A program made the position numbers and the translations under genes. DNA of 49,853 bases, taken from positions 1 through 49,853 of the forward strand of contig JAFGWC010000022.1 in the NCBI GenBank assembly GCA_016937695.1. Reading direction: 5' to 3'. The stretch comes from Bacteroidales bacterium. Lineage in GTDB: Bacteria; Bacteroidota; Bacteroidia; Bacteroidales; NBLH01. This document shows positions 37,191 through 45,457 of the stretch, in pieces. The notes beneath the pieces are model-generated. The model was not told where the DNA came from. It made no database searches and worked only from the letters and a program-made list of their open reading frames with translations. How positions within the stretch are numbered: the stretch's first letter is position 1; each line of letters starts with the position of its first letter.

Positions 37191-37276
37191 GATTAAATTA
37201 GCATTGCTAAGTTAATTGATTAGTTAGTTTTAGGTTAAGGAAAGGAAGTGTTGTCGATTTCGGCAGCACTTTTTTT
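37191..37276 (+). ncRNA. Candidate small RNA (about 85 nt) upstream of argS
   Basis: A compact transcription unit lies between the giant gene and argS: a full-consensus promoter (37157-37185), about 85 bases with no credible reading frame, and a GC-rich intrinsic terminator (37246-37276). The 5' part can form a small hairpin TTAGC-ATT-GCTAA (37198-37210), followed by a purine-rich single-stranded stretch TTAAGGAAAGGAAG. argS has a separate -7 box downstream, so the element could be an independent small RNA. The alternative is an argS leader with an attenuator, but no T-box features or arginine-rich leader peptide are visible. I do not recognise an Rfam family. Confidence 0.55.
37246..37276 (+). 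terminator. Terminator of the small-RNA candidate
   Basis: An 11-bp stem AAGTGTTGTCG / CGGCAGCACTT with two G-U pairs and an ATTT tetraloop, followed by a T run. It is located 87 bases before argS. Confidence 0.85.
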
Positions 37277-37301
37277 ATTAACTTAATTGGTGCTTTTTTT
37301 T

Positions 37302-37309
37302 TATCTTTG
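37302..37309 (+). promoter_or_regulatory. -7 box of argS
   Basis: TATCTTTG matches TAnnTTTG, downstream of the small-RNA terminator and 53 bases before the argS ATG. The nearest TTG (37287-37289) is too close (12-base spacer), so the -33 element is uncertain. Confidence 0.5.
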
Positions 37310-37362
37310 TTTCAATTTTGAAATCGTAAAAGGCAAAAACCAAAACCGAAAATAATATTAAT

Positions 37363-39156
37363 ATGAAATACGCATTATTTTTAAAAGAAAAAGCTATTGA
37401 AGCTATTATAAATTTATATAATATAAAACCTGAATTAGATAAAATTCAAATACAATCTACTAGAAAGGATTTTAAAGGCGATTTTACTTTAGTTACTTTT
37501 CCTCTTTTAAAATATTCAAAAAAATCAGCAGAACAAACTGCCGATGAAATTGGAAATTATTTAGTTGATAAAATTATTGATATTCAGGGTTTTAATGTAA
37601 TTAAAGGATTTTTAAATCTAGAACTTAACGAAACTTATTGGGTAAATAATTTTTATGAAGCTTTATGTGAAGAAAGATTTGGAATAACTAAAGTGGAAAA
37701 AGATTCAAAAACTGTTTTAGTAGAATATTCTTCGCCGAATACTAATAAACCTCTTCATCTTGGGCATATTCGTAATAATTTAATCGGATTTTCAATTTCT
37801 CGAATTTTAGAAGCTAACGGAAAAAAAGTTATAAAAACCAATATTGTTAACGATAGAGGAATTCATATCAGTAAATCTATGCTTGCTTGGGAAAAATGGG
37901 GAAACGGACAAACACCTGATTTAGCAGGAATAAAAGGCGATTTACTTGTTGGAAAATATTATGTGAAATTTGACCGAGAATATAAAAAAGAAATAAATGA
38001 ACTGATTGAAAAAGGTCAGACGAAAGAAGAAGCAGAAAAAAATGCTCCTTTAATTCTTGAAGCAAGAGAAATGCTTAGAAAATGGGAAGCCGGCGATGAA
38101 AAAGTAATTGATTTATGGAAAAAAATGAACAATTGGGTTTATGAAGGTTTTGATATTACATACGATAAACTTGGTGTTGATTTTGATAAAATATACTATG
38201 AATCAGATACTTACAAGCTTGGAAAATCAATTATTCTTGACGGATTAAAGAAAAAGAAGCTTATTTTAAAAGATGATGGCTCTGTTTGGGCTAATTTAAC
38301 TGATAAAGGACTTGATGAAAAATTGTTGTTGCGTTCTGATGGAACTTCTGTTTATATGACTCAGGATATTGGAACTGCTTACATCAGATATAAAGATTTT
38401 AAATTTGACGAACACATATATGTTGTTGGTAATGAGCAAGATTATCATTTTAAAGTATTGAAAATTGTTTTACTGGAACTTTCATATAAATGGGCGCATT
38501 CAATACATCATTTATCATATGGAATGGTTGAATTGCCTGAAGGTAAAATGAAATCGCGAGAAGGAACTGTTGTTGATGCCGATGATTTAATTGATGAAAT
38601 GATTGATACTGCAAAAACAATTTCGGCTGAATTAGGCAAATTTGAAGGATATTCTGATGAAGAAATCAACGAAACTATTAATACAATTGCTTTAGGTGCT
38701 TTAAAATATTTTTTATTAAAAGTTGATCCAAAAAAGAATATGACTTTTAATCCTAAAGAATCTATTGATTTTAATGGGAATACAGGACCTTTTATTCAAT
38801 ATACTTATGCTAGAATTCAATCTTTAAAAAGAAAAGCTGAAGAAAATAAAATTGTTATTTCTAATGATAAAATTGAAAATTTAGAAATATCAGAAAAAGA
38901 AATACAATTGATAAAAACTTTAAATGCATTTCCTAATATTGTTAAAGAAGCTGCTGAAATTTTAAATCCGGCTTTAGTTGCTAATTATATTTATGAACTT
39001 GTTAAAGAATTTAATCAGTTTTATCATGATTTTGTTATTCTTAAAGAAGAAAATGAAAATTTGAAATTATTTAGATTACAAATTTCTATATTATCAGGAA
39101 AAGTAATTAAAGAATCTATGTATTTGCTTGGAATAAATGTTCCGGAAAGAATGTAA
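37363..39156 (+). CDS. argS: Arginyl-tRNA synthetase
   Basis: A 597-residue class I synthetase that charges tRNA-Arg. It has the N-terminal Add1 tRNA-binding domain (about 1-110), the signature H132-L-G-H135 in SSPNTNKPLHLGHIRNN, the catalytic Rossmann fold, the KMSKS-equivalent K395-M-K-S-R in EGKMKSREGTVV, and the all-alpha anticodon-binding DALR domain ending in GINVPERM. The degenerate KMSKS is normal for ArgRS. Length is usual. It follows the small-RNA candidate, has its own -7 box, and ends at a strong bidirectional terminator. Confidence 0.98.
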   Translation: MKYALFLKEKAIEAIINLYNIKPELDKIQIQSTRKDFKGDFTLVTFPLLKYSKKSAEQTADEIGNYLVDKIIDIQGFNVIKGFLNLELNETYWVNNFYEALCEERFGITKVEKDSKTVLVEYSSPNTNKPLHLGHIRNNLIGFSISRILEANGKKVIKTNIVNDRGIHISKSMLAWEKWGNGQTPDLAGIKGDLLVGKYYVKFDREYKKEINELIEKGQTKEEAEKNAPLILEAREMLRKWEAGDEKVIDLWKKMNNWVYEGFDITYDKLGVDFDKIYYESDTYKLGKSIILDGLKKKKLILKDDGSVWANLTDKGLDEKLLLRSDGTSVYMTQDIGTAYIRYKDFKFDEHIYVVGNEQDYHFKVLKIVLLELSYKWAHSIHHLSYGMVELPEGKMKSREGTVVDADDLIDEMIDTAKTISAELGKFEGYSDEEINETINTIALGALKYFLLKVDPKKNMTFNPKESIDFNGNTGPFIQYTYARIQSLKRKAEENKIVISNDKIENLEISEKEIQLIKTLNAFPNIVKEAAEILNPALVANYIYELVKEFNQFYHDFVILKEENENLKLFRLQISILSGKVIKESMYLLGINVPERM

Positions 39157-39160
39157 AGCA

Positions 39161-39208
39161 AAAAAAACGAATAGTGAATGATAATTTTACATTCACTATT
39201 CGTTTTTT
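39161..39208. terminator. Bidirectional terminator between argS and the barrel protease
   Basis: A 13-bp perfect stem CGAATAGTGAATG / CATTCACTATTCG (39168-39180 with 39190-39202) flanked by A run and T run, placed between two convergent genes. Confidence 0.9.
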
Positions 39209-39233
39209 ATTTTATTGAAAGCAGTGTTTAAAT

Positions 39234-42044
39234 TTAAAAAGGTAATCCAACTAATAAAATTGAAATCTGATATTTGTTATCTTCCAGTCTATAAGCGTAT
39301 TGAATACCAATATCAAAATCATACTTAATTCTAAAAAGATTAAATTCAAAATTTATATTTCCACCAAAAGATTGAAAATTCTTTGACGCATTTCCTAAAA
39401 ATCCATCAGCATAATCGTAAAAAGCGCCTAGTTTAATCCTTTTTACATAAGCTAAAGGTCCAACGCTTAAATCAGGATACCAAAGTGGTAATTGATAATC
39501 GGCCGAAAATTTATAGAGCTTATCTAATGTTACAGCATCATATCCACGCGGAAAACCAGTTTGACTGGAAAAATAGTAAATATCCTGATTATTAGAGTTA
39601 TACGTTAATTGTTCTTCGTAAGCTCCTGATAATTTAATGCTGTTATGCGGTAAAATTCCCGGAAAATATAAACTGGCTTTTGATGAAAAAATGTAACCTT
39701 CGTAATCATCGTAATCCATAATTTTTTTATAGATAACATTAATTGATTGACCAAACATTGGATTAAAATCGCGCCAAGCTTTTTGTCGGAGATGATTAAA
39801 TGAGAAATTTCCAAATAATGGAGTAAAATTTCCATCAAAAGATTCTGAAATTGTACGTATTTCTTTTCCTTTAACGTAAGTATACTCAGCGCCACCGCCA
39901 ACAGACATTGTTGTTGTATAAATTCCTCTTGAAAAGTTGAATGGTAAGCTGAAACCTGAATTTATTCTGTATTCATTCCATTCATCAGTATAGAATTGAC
40001 CATTATATCTATAAGTTTCAATTCGTTGATTATATTGTGAAATTGCAGAAAATACAGGATAATATTTCGAATATGCAAAGCCTAAATATCCGCCATTTGT
40101 TTTTTCATTATAATTGTATAAATATCCGGCAATAATTTCTAAGGTATTTAAATAATTTTTCGACATAATTCCAATATCAATATAAGGAGTATTTGGATAA
40201 ATTCCCCAACTATGAATATTAATTGCGTCTTTATATTTCTTATAATCAGTTACTTGATATTCTTCATTTGGAATTTTTTTATCAAAAATACTACCGTTTG
40301 TTTCTTGCTCTGCTAGTTTTGAAGAGTATGATTGCTCTTTTATTTCAATAGCGTCAATTTTTTCCCAATTATTTTCATCAATATCAATTTCTACAATATC
40401 AAAACCCGATTTATTATAATTTTGATATGATATTTTTTTTAAATCTTTGGAAATAGCAGGATTATAAGCTCCATATTTGCTAGAAACTACTCTGAATTTT
40501 TCTTTTGTGTTAATATTTACAGCGTAAATATCTCCAATGCCCGAAAATGGTGAATTATAAATAATAAAATTTTTATAAAAAACAGGTCTTCCTATATTTT
40601 CAAAAGAATATGGCAAAATTTGTTTAATTTTTTCTGATTTTAAATCAAAAACTGATAAAGCAGAACCATTGAATTTCGCATGAGTAAAAGCAATACTTTT
40701 GCCATCTTTCGACCAAGTTGGAGTTCTAATGTAATCATTATCACCTACTTGCGTTTTGTTTAAAATTGTTGAATCTACAATATTAATAATTACTAAATGT
40801 GTTTGCTGATTTGATAAATGTTCAACAACCGCTATTTTAGAACCATCAGGCGATAAAGCCGGAGACATATATTTGGCTTTATAAGTTAATCTTTTTTCTT
40901 TTTTTGTATTTAAATCATAAATAAAAATATCTGTAAACTCTTTTTCGCCCCATCTTAAATCAGGAATTGTTCTTGTCCAAACAATTTTATTGTTTGAATA
41001 ATTGAAATATGAAGCATCTGTTGAAGTTAATTTTTCTTGATTTCCATCTTTATCGAATTTATAAAACGCCGAAATTTTATCTAAACTTTCCTTTTGGCAA
41101 ATAATATTTCCATTTTCATCATATTGCGGATTATAATAATTTGTCCAACTGCGTTTTTTTGTATTATTTATAGTTTTAAATTCAGTAGGTTTTATGTTTT
41201 CGTCCTGAGAAGTCCATTCCGTTTTTAAATCAGACATTGCAGTATTATAGAACTTATTGATATTCAGGCCAGTATATTTTTTCAAACTTCTGTTAAAAGC
41301 AAAAGGCCAAAAAGAATATTTATTTGTTCTTTCCAAAACTTTATCCCAAATATCGGCGCCGTATTCAACTCTTGCATAAGCTGCAAGCGGATATCCCAAA
41401 TAATAATGATTTGGATAATATCTTTTAAACGAACGCAAATATGCTTGGTTATAAGTAAAGTGCTCATTTTCAAGTAAATAGTTTCTAATATACATCGAAA
41501 AAGCAGGAATTCTTCCTCTTCCGCCATTAGATAATGCAGTTTCTACACAAATTGCATCACCTTCAAAAAACCAGTCAGGAATTGACCATCTCATCATATT
41601 TTGTCCAACATCACCAAAGAAAAAAGTAATAAATTTTGTGAAATGCTGTTTGTTTTTTTGATACTGAACTATGTGTCTGTATTCATGAATTGCCAGATTT
41701 TGCGCCCAATCTGTACTTCCAAGATTTTCAACAGTTTGCGGCGGAGTTAAATACCAAGCCATTCGGCGCGGCACTAAAGCAGCATAAGCATTTGAAGTAT
41801 TAGATTGATTAAAAAGTAAAACAGAAAGTGGTTTTACATTAGCTTTTAAACTTAAAGTATCATATTTAGAAACCCATTCTAAAGTGTTTGCAATTATTTG
41901 TGCACTTGGCGTGATTTCTTTAGGAAAAATAATGTTAAAATGCTCTGTTTCAATGTTCTTCCATAAAATATTTGGTGGATTTTGCTGACTAATTAATTGG
42001 AAAGAAAAAAAAAGTGCTATAAGAATAAAGTAGAAACGTTTCAT
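39234..42044 (-). CDS. Predicted HExxH metalloprotease-TolB propeller-outer-membrane barrel protein
   Basis: A 936-residue exported protein (signal peptide 1-20, ending LISQ). Residues about 27-180 resemble the peptidase-MA-like family: H120-E-Y-R-H124 in LAIHEYRHIVQYQK and a downstream WFFEGDA giving E161 as likely third zinc ligand. Residues about 290-560 carry TolB/PD40 propeller repeats (SPALSPDGSKIAVVEH, TPTWSKDGKSIAFTHA). From about 620 to the end there are alternating amphipathic strands (IYTTTMSVGGGAEYTYV, FPRGYDAVTLDK) ending in VGLPF, typical of an outer-membrane barrel. It may be an outer-membrane protein with a periplasmic or surface protease. Similar layouts occur in Bacteroidota as uncharacterised proteins; activity is inferred, not known. 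A -7 box lies upstream. Confidence 0.82.
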   Translation of the reverse strand: MKRFYFILIALFFSFQLISQQNPPNILWKNIETEHFNIIFPKEITPSAQIIANTLEWVSKYDTLSLKANVKPLSVLLFNQSNTSNAYAALVPRRMAWYLTPPQTVENLGSTDWAQNLAIHEYRHIVQYQKNKQHFTKFITFFFGDVGQNMMRWSIPDWFFEGDAICVETALSNGGRGRIPAFSMYIRNYLLENEHFTYNQAYLRSFKRYYPNHYYLGYPLAAYARVEYGADIWDKVLERTNKYSFWPFAFNRSLKKYTGLNINKFYNTAMSDLKTEWTSQDENIKPTEFKTINNTKKRSWTNYYNPQYDENGNIICQKESLDKISAFYKFDKDGNQEKLTSTDASYFNYSNNKIVWTRTIPDLRWGEKEFTDIFIYDLNTKKEKRLTYKAKYMSPALSPDGSKIAVVEHLSNQQTHLVIINIVDSTILNKTQVGDNDYIRTPTWSKDGKSIAFTHAKFNGSALSVFDLKSEKIKQILPYSFENIGRPVFYKNFIIYNSPFSGIGDIYAVNINTKEKFRVVSSKYGAYNPAISKDLKKISYQNYNKSGFDIVEIDIDENNWEKIDAIEIKEQSYSSKLAEQETNGSIFDKKIPNEEYQVTDYKKYKDAINIHSWGIYPNTPYIDIGIMSKNYLNTLEIIAGYLYNYNEKTNGGYLGFAYSKYYPVFSAISQYNQRIETYRYNGQFYTDEWNEYRINSGFSLPFNFSRGIYTTTMSVGGGAEYTYVKGKEIRTISESFDGNFTPLFGNFSFNHLRQKAWRDFNPMFGQSINVIYKKIMDYDDYEGYIFSSKASLYFPGILPHNSIKLSGAYEEQLTYNSNNQDIYYFSSQTGFPRGYDAVTLDKLYKFSADYQLPLWYPDLSVGPLAYVKRIKLGAFYDYADGFLGNASKNFQSFGGNINFEFNLFRIKYDFDIGIQYAYRLEDNKYQISILLVGLPF

Positions 42045-42125
42045 AATTTATTTTAAATTAAAATACTGTTTATTAGAAGATTATTAAATTAAAAAATAAA
42101 TGAGAGATAATAAACATTGATTAAT

Positions 42126-42133
42126 CAAAGATA
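42126..42133 (-). promoter_or_regulatory. -7 box of the barrel protease gene
   Basis: TATCTTTG on the minus strand matches TAnnTTTG, giving a leader of about 75 bases. No TTG at the expected distance. Confidence 0.45.
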
Positions 42134-42293
42134 GCATATTTTTTTTATTTATTGTTTAGCTTTATATTGATTGGGTATCATATTTGTTTTATTAATAATC
42201 GATATTTTTTTATAATTGTACATAATATATTACTTTTATAATTACATTTGACTTATAATGATTATTAAAATAATATTATATTAATAAATTGCT

Positions 42294-42311
42294 TATAATC
42301 AATTGATTATA
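42294..42311. promoter_or_regulatory. Perfect 18-bp palindrome ahead of the sensor gene
   Basis: TATAATCAATTGATTATA is perfectly symmetrical and ends 13 bases before the sensor ATG at 42325. A related half-site CTTATAATGATTATT lies at 42252-42266. It is placed where an operator would sit, but AT-rich chance is possible. Confidence 0.4.
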
Positions 42312-42324
42312 TAAATTATAACAC

Positions 42325-44646
42325 ATGAAATTAAAGATTCAAACCAAGTTGCTTGCTTATATTTTATCAACATCGTTGTTGATTTATTTAATAGCCTTTG
42401 GATATTTGAGTTATAATGATCATAAAATGGCGATGCAAGAATCAGAAAATCTTACTGATGCATATTCTGAGAAATTTGCAAATGACATTATGATTAAATT
42501 AAATTCAGATATGAGCATTGCAAGAACACTAACCCAATCATATGAAGATTATGAAAAAATATTTTCTTCAGGAATGCAGAATTTGTTTGTTGATATGTTG
42601 AAAAATGTATTGATAAATAATCAGCAATTCTATAATGCAGCACTAAATTGGGAGATTAGCTCAATTGATAAAAACTATAAAAAAACTTTTGGACGAGTTA
42701 GATATATATACTACAGAGCTGAAGGTAGAATAATTAAAAGAATTGATACTCTGGAAACTGACGGTGATATAATTGGAAGTCCGTATTACGATATGAAAAT
42801 TAATCCGAGAGAAGATTTATCTGAACCTTATTTATTTTCTTCATCAGGAAAGAACGATGATTTAGCATTGGTTTCAAGTATATCTATTCCAATTATGGAT
42901 GATAAAAAATATATTGGCTTGTTACAGTTTGATGTTAATCTTGAACGTTTTCAGTATATGATAAATCAAGTAAGACCATTTAAAAATTCTTATGGATTTT
43001 TAGTTTCAAATAGTGGAACTTATATTGCAAATCATAACGCAAAACTAATAAATCAAAAAATTGGAGAAGTAGATGCTTTAGAAAATGTTGAAAATAAAAT
43101 TTTAGATAAAATAAATAACGGAAATCATTTTTCATATATTAAAAAAGACTCAACAGGGGTTGATTATTATGTTTCAATGTATCCATTAAAAATTGGAAAA
43201 TCAAAGTCATATTGGTCATTTGGAATTGCTGTACCTATTGATGTTATGTCAAAAAAAGCAAATGTTAATGTACTATATTCTATAATTGTTGCAATTATAG
43301 GATTTTTGATTTTAATAATTGTAATATGGTATATATCTAAAAGTATCAGTAAACCATTAAATTATACATCAGATATAATAAAAGAAATGGCTAAAGGTAA
43401 TATTTCATCAAATATTAAAATTAAAGTAAAAGGAAATGATGAAATATCAGATATTCACAACTCATTGAACAAATTAATAGATGGTCTTGAAAGTAATTTA
43501 AAATTTGCACTTCAAATCGGAAAAGGAAATTTGGATTATGAATCAAAATTGTTGACAGAAGAAGATGCTTTGGGAAAAGCACTTTTGGAAATGAGAAAAA
43601 GTTTGAAAATTGCAGCACAAGAGGAACAAAAAAGGAAATTTGAAGATCAAAAATTAAATTGGGCTACAAACGGAGCTGCCAAGTTTGCTGAAATTATGAG
43701 AGAAAATACTGATAAATTATCAGAATTTTCATATAATGTTATCAGTAATTTGGTTAAATACTTAAATGCAAATCAAGGTGGTTTATTTATTATTAATGAT
43801 AATAATAAAGATGATGTAATTGTTGAATTATCAGCAAGTTATGCATATGATAGAAGAAAATATATTGATAAAAAGATAAAATTGGGTGTTGGGCTTGTAG
43901 GTAGATGTATTAAAGAGGCTGAAACTATTTATATGACTGATTTTCCTGAGGATTACATAAATCTTTCTTCCGGACTTGGAGAATCTAAGCCAAAAAGTTT
44001 GCTTTTAGTCCCAATTATTTTTAATCAACAAGTATTTGGTGTTGTTGAAATGGCTTCAATTGGCGAATTTGAAAAATATCAGATAGATTTTGTTGAAAGA
44101 ATAGGCGAAAGTATAGGTTCTACAATTTTAAATGTGAAAATGAACGAAAGGACAGCCAGATTACTTGAAGAATCAAATCTAAAATCTGAAGAATTAGTAG
44201 GACAGGAGGAAGAGATGCGACAAAATCTGGAAGAAATGAAGGCTACACAAGAAGAACTTGAAATAAAAGCTGCTGAATTTAAAAGTATGAAAAATGCTTT
44301 AAATAAAGTTGCCTTAGTTGCTGAATTTGATATGCAAGGCCGTTTACTGGATATTAATAAAAACTTTTTAAGAGTTTTAAATAAAACCAGAGAAGAAATG
44401 ATTGGAACTTTTCAAGGTGTTTTTACTATTCATGAAGATGAATCATCGGAACTTTTCAGAAATTTTTGGAATGATTTAAGACAAGGAAATTCGAGAAAAT
44501 CTATTCAGCATGTAAAAATAAACAACAGAGATGTTTGGATTTCAGAATCTTATTCGCCAATGTTTGATAAATCAGGTGAGCCTTTTAAAGTTTTGAATAT
44601 TTCTTTTGATATTACCAAAACAATGAAAGAGCAGATGAAAAAATAG
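42325..44646 (+). CDS. Membrane sensor: Cache, HAMP, GAF and PAS without an output domain
   Basis: A 773-residue protein. TM1 about 8-27, a double-Cache extracytoplasmic sensor about 34-305 (YIGLLQFDVNLERF, GFLVSNSGTYIANHN), TM2 about 315-338, HAMP about 340-395 (SISKPLNYTSDIIKEMAKGN), a helical linker, GAF about 460-600 (LGVGLVGRCIKEAETIYMTD, LLVPIIFNQQVFGVVEM), a coiled coil 600-665 (EEEMRQNLEEMKATQEELE), and a PAS domain 670-770 ending FDITKTMKEQMKK. No histidine kinase, GGDEF/EAL, phosphatase or methyl-accepting region is visible. It ends at a natural stop overlapping a terminator, so it is not cut by a frameshift I can see. It likely signals through protein contacts; ligand unknown. Confidence 0.88.
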   Translation: MKLKIQTKLLAYILSTSLLIYLIAFGYLSYNDHKMAMQESENLTDAYSEKFANDIMIKLNSDMSIARTLTQSYEDYEKIFSSGMQNLFVDMLKNVLINNQQFYNAALNWEISSIDKNYKKTFGRVRYIYYRAEGRIIKRIDTLETDGDIIGSPYYDMKINPREDLSEPYLFSSSGKNDDLALVSSISIPIMDDKKYIGLLQFDVNLERFQYMINQVRPFKNSYGFLVSNSGTYIANHNAKLINQKIGEVDALENVENKILDKINNGNHFSYIKKDSTGVDYYVSMYPLKIGKSKSYWSFGIAVPIDVMSKKANVNVLYSIIVAIIGFLILIIVIWYISKSISKPLNYTSDIIKEMAKGNISSNIKIKVKGNDEISDIHNSLNKLIDGLESNLKFALQIGKGNLDYESKLLTEEDALGKALLEMRKSLKIAAQEEQKRKFEDQKLNWATNGAAKFAEIMRENTDKLSEFSYNVISNLVKYLNANQGGLFIINDNNKDDVIVELSASYAYDRRKYIDKKIKLGVGLVGRCIKEAETIYMTDFPEDYINLSSGLGESKPKSLLLVPIIFNQQVFGVVEMASIGEFEKYQIDFVERIGESIGSTILNVKMNERTARLLEESNLKSEELVGQEEEMRQNLEEMKATQEELEIKAAEFKSMKNALNKVALVAEFDMQGRLLDINKNFLRVLNKTREEMIGTFQGVFTIHEDESSELFRNFWNDLRQGNSRKSIQHVKINNRDVWISESYSPMFDKSGEPFKVLNISFDITKTMKEQMKK

Positions 44647-44682
44647 ATTGTCGAAAATTTATTTTGCGACAATCTATTTTTT
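44644..44682 (+). terminator. Terminator of the sensor gene
   Basis: A 10-bp perfect stem TAGATTGTCG / CGACAATCTA followed by a T run; the stop codon TAG forms the foot of the stem. Confidence 0.85.
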
Positions 44683-44730
44683 ATAAATATAAACAGCTGA
44701 TGCACAGTGTTTTATAAATAAGAGCTTTGA

Positions 44731-45234
44731 TTAATATTCGTCCTCAATAACGAAATTATATTTTTTTGAAAACTCTTCTTGGACTTTAATTAGTTTATTA
44801 ACTTCTTTATCTACTTTATCTATAGATTGGTTTCTTAATATTTCAAACTCTTTAATTTCAGGTTTTCCATACCTGTCATCAGGAAGAATAAGCAATTCAA
44901 TTATTCTTTTATGCTCATTTTCTAAAACTTCCTTATAAACATTGAATAAATGCAAAGCACTATTTTTAAACATTGTATCACTATCAAAGGCTTCTAGTTT
45001 TTGTATTTCATTTATTCCTTTAAGTGTTTGATCTAGAGCTGATTTGTGTGCTAACTTCATTTCTTCAGCAATATAATTGTCGTAAGAATCATTTAAAATT
45101 TCTATTTTCTCACTAATTTTAGTTTGTTCAGTTGTTATTTTATTATTATACTTCATTGCTTCTTCAACACTTGGTGTGCAAGAAAAGATAAATGACATTA
45201 AAATACCTAAACTTATAAACATTACTTTTTTCAT
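44731..45234 (-). CDS. Small helical lipoprotein
   Basis: A 167-residue lipoprotein: hydrophobic start and lipobox-like FIFSC with the lipidated cysteine at C19. The mature part is almost entirely charged helices (KYNNKITTEQTKISEKIEIL, NEHKRIIELLILPDDRYGKP), probably a helical bundle or coiled coil. It loosely recalls small surface lipoproteins of the LIC11966 type, but this is uncertain. It lies convergent to the sensor gene, which does not prove a link. Function unknown. Confidence 0.75.
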   Translation of the reverse strand: MKKVMFISLGILMSFIFSCTPSVEEAMKYNNKITTEQTKISEKIEILNDSYDNYIAEEMKLAHKSALDQTLKGINEIQKLEAFDSDTMFKNSALHLFNVYKEVLENEHKRIIELLILPDDRYGKPEIKEFEILRNQSIDKVDKEVNKLIKVQEEFSKKYNFVIEDEY

Positions 45235-45260
45235 TGAATGAATTTTTGTTATTAAAAATA

Positions 45261-45268
45261 CAAATATA
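45261..45268 (-). promoter_or_regulatory. -7 box of the small lipoprotein gene
   Basis: TATATTTG on the minus strand, 26 bases before the ATG. A TTG 16 bases upstream (45287-45285) is a little close for the -33 element. Confidence 0.45.
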
Positions 45269-45380
45269 ATAAAATCAATTAAGCCAAAAAATTCAATTTA
45301 TATTTTGTAATCTTCATCAATAAATTTAATGTCTTTATCACATAATTTTATTTTATGATTTTAATTCATTTATATTTATT

Positions 45381-45408
45381 TTGAATAATTTGAAATTGCA
45401 TACTTTCA
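45381..45408 (+). promoter_or_regulatory. Near-consensus promoter of the GH3-like/serine hydrolase gene
   Basis: TTG (45381-45383), 17-base spacer and TACTTTCA (45401-45408), which differs from TAnnTTTG in the last two bases. It would give a leader of about 43 bases before the GTG at 45458. Confidence 0.35.
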
Positions 45409-45457
45409 GTGTCAATCAAATATTTCTTTAGTAGTAAAAAAATAATAAACATAGATT

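Noticed and set aside
42325-44646. Chemoreceptor identity for the Cache-HAMP protein.
   Set aside because: No methyl-accepting signalling hairpin is present after HAMP; GAF, coiled coil and PAS follow instead.
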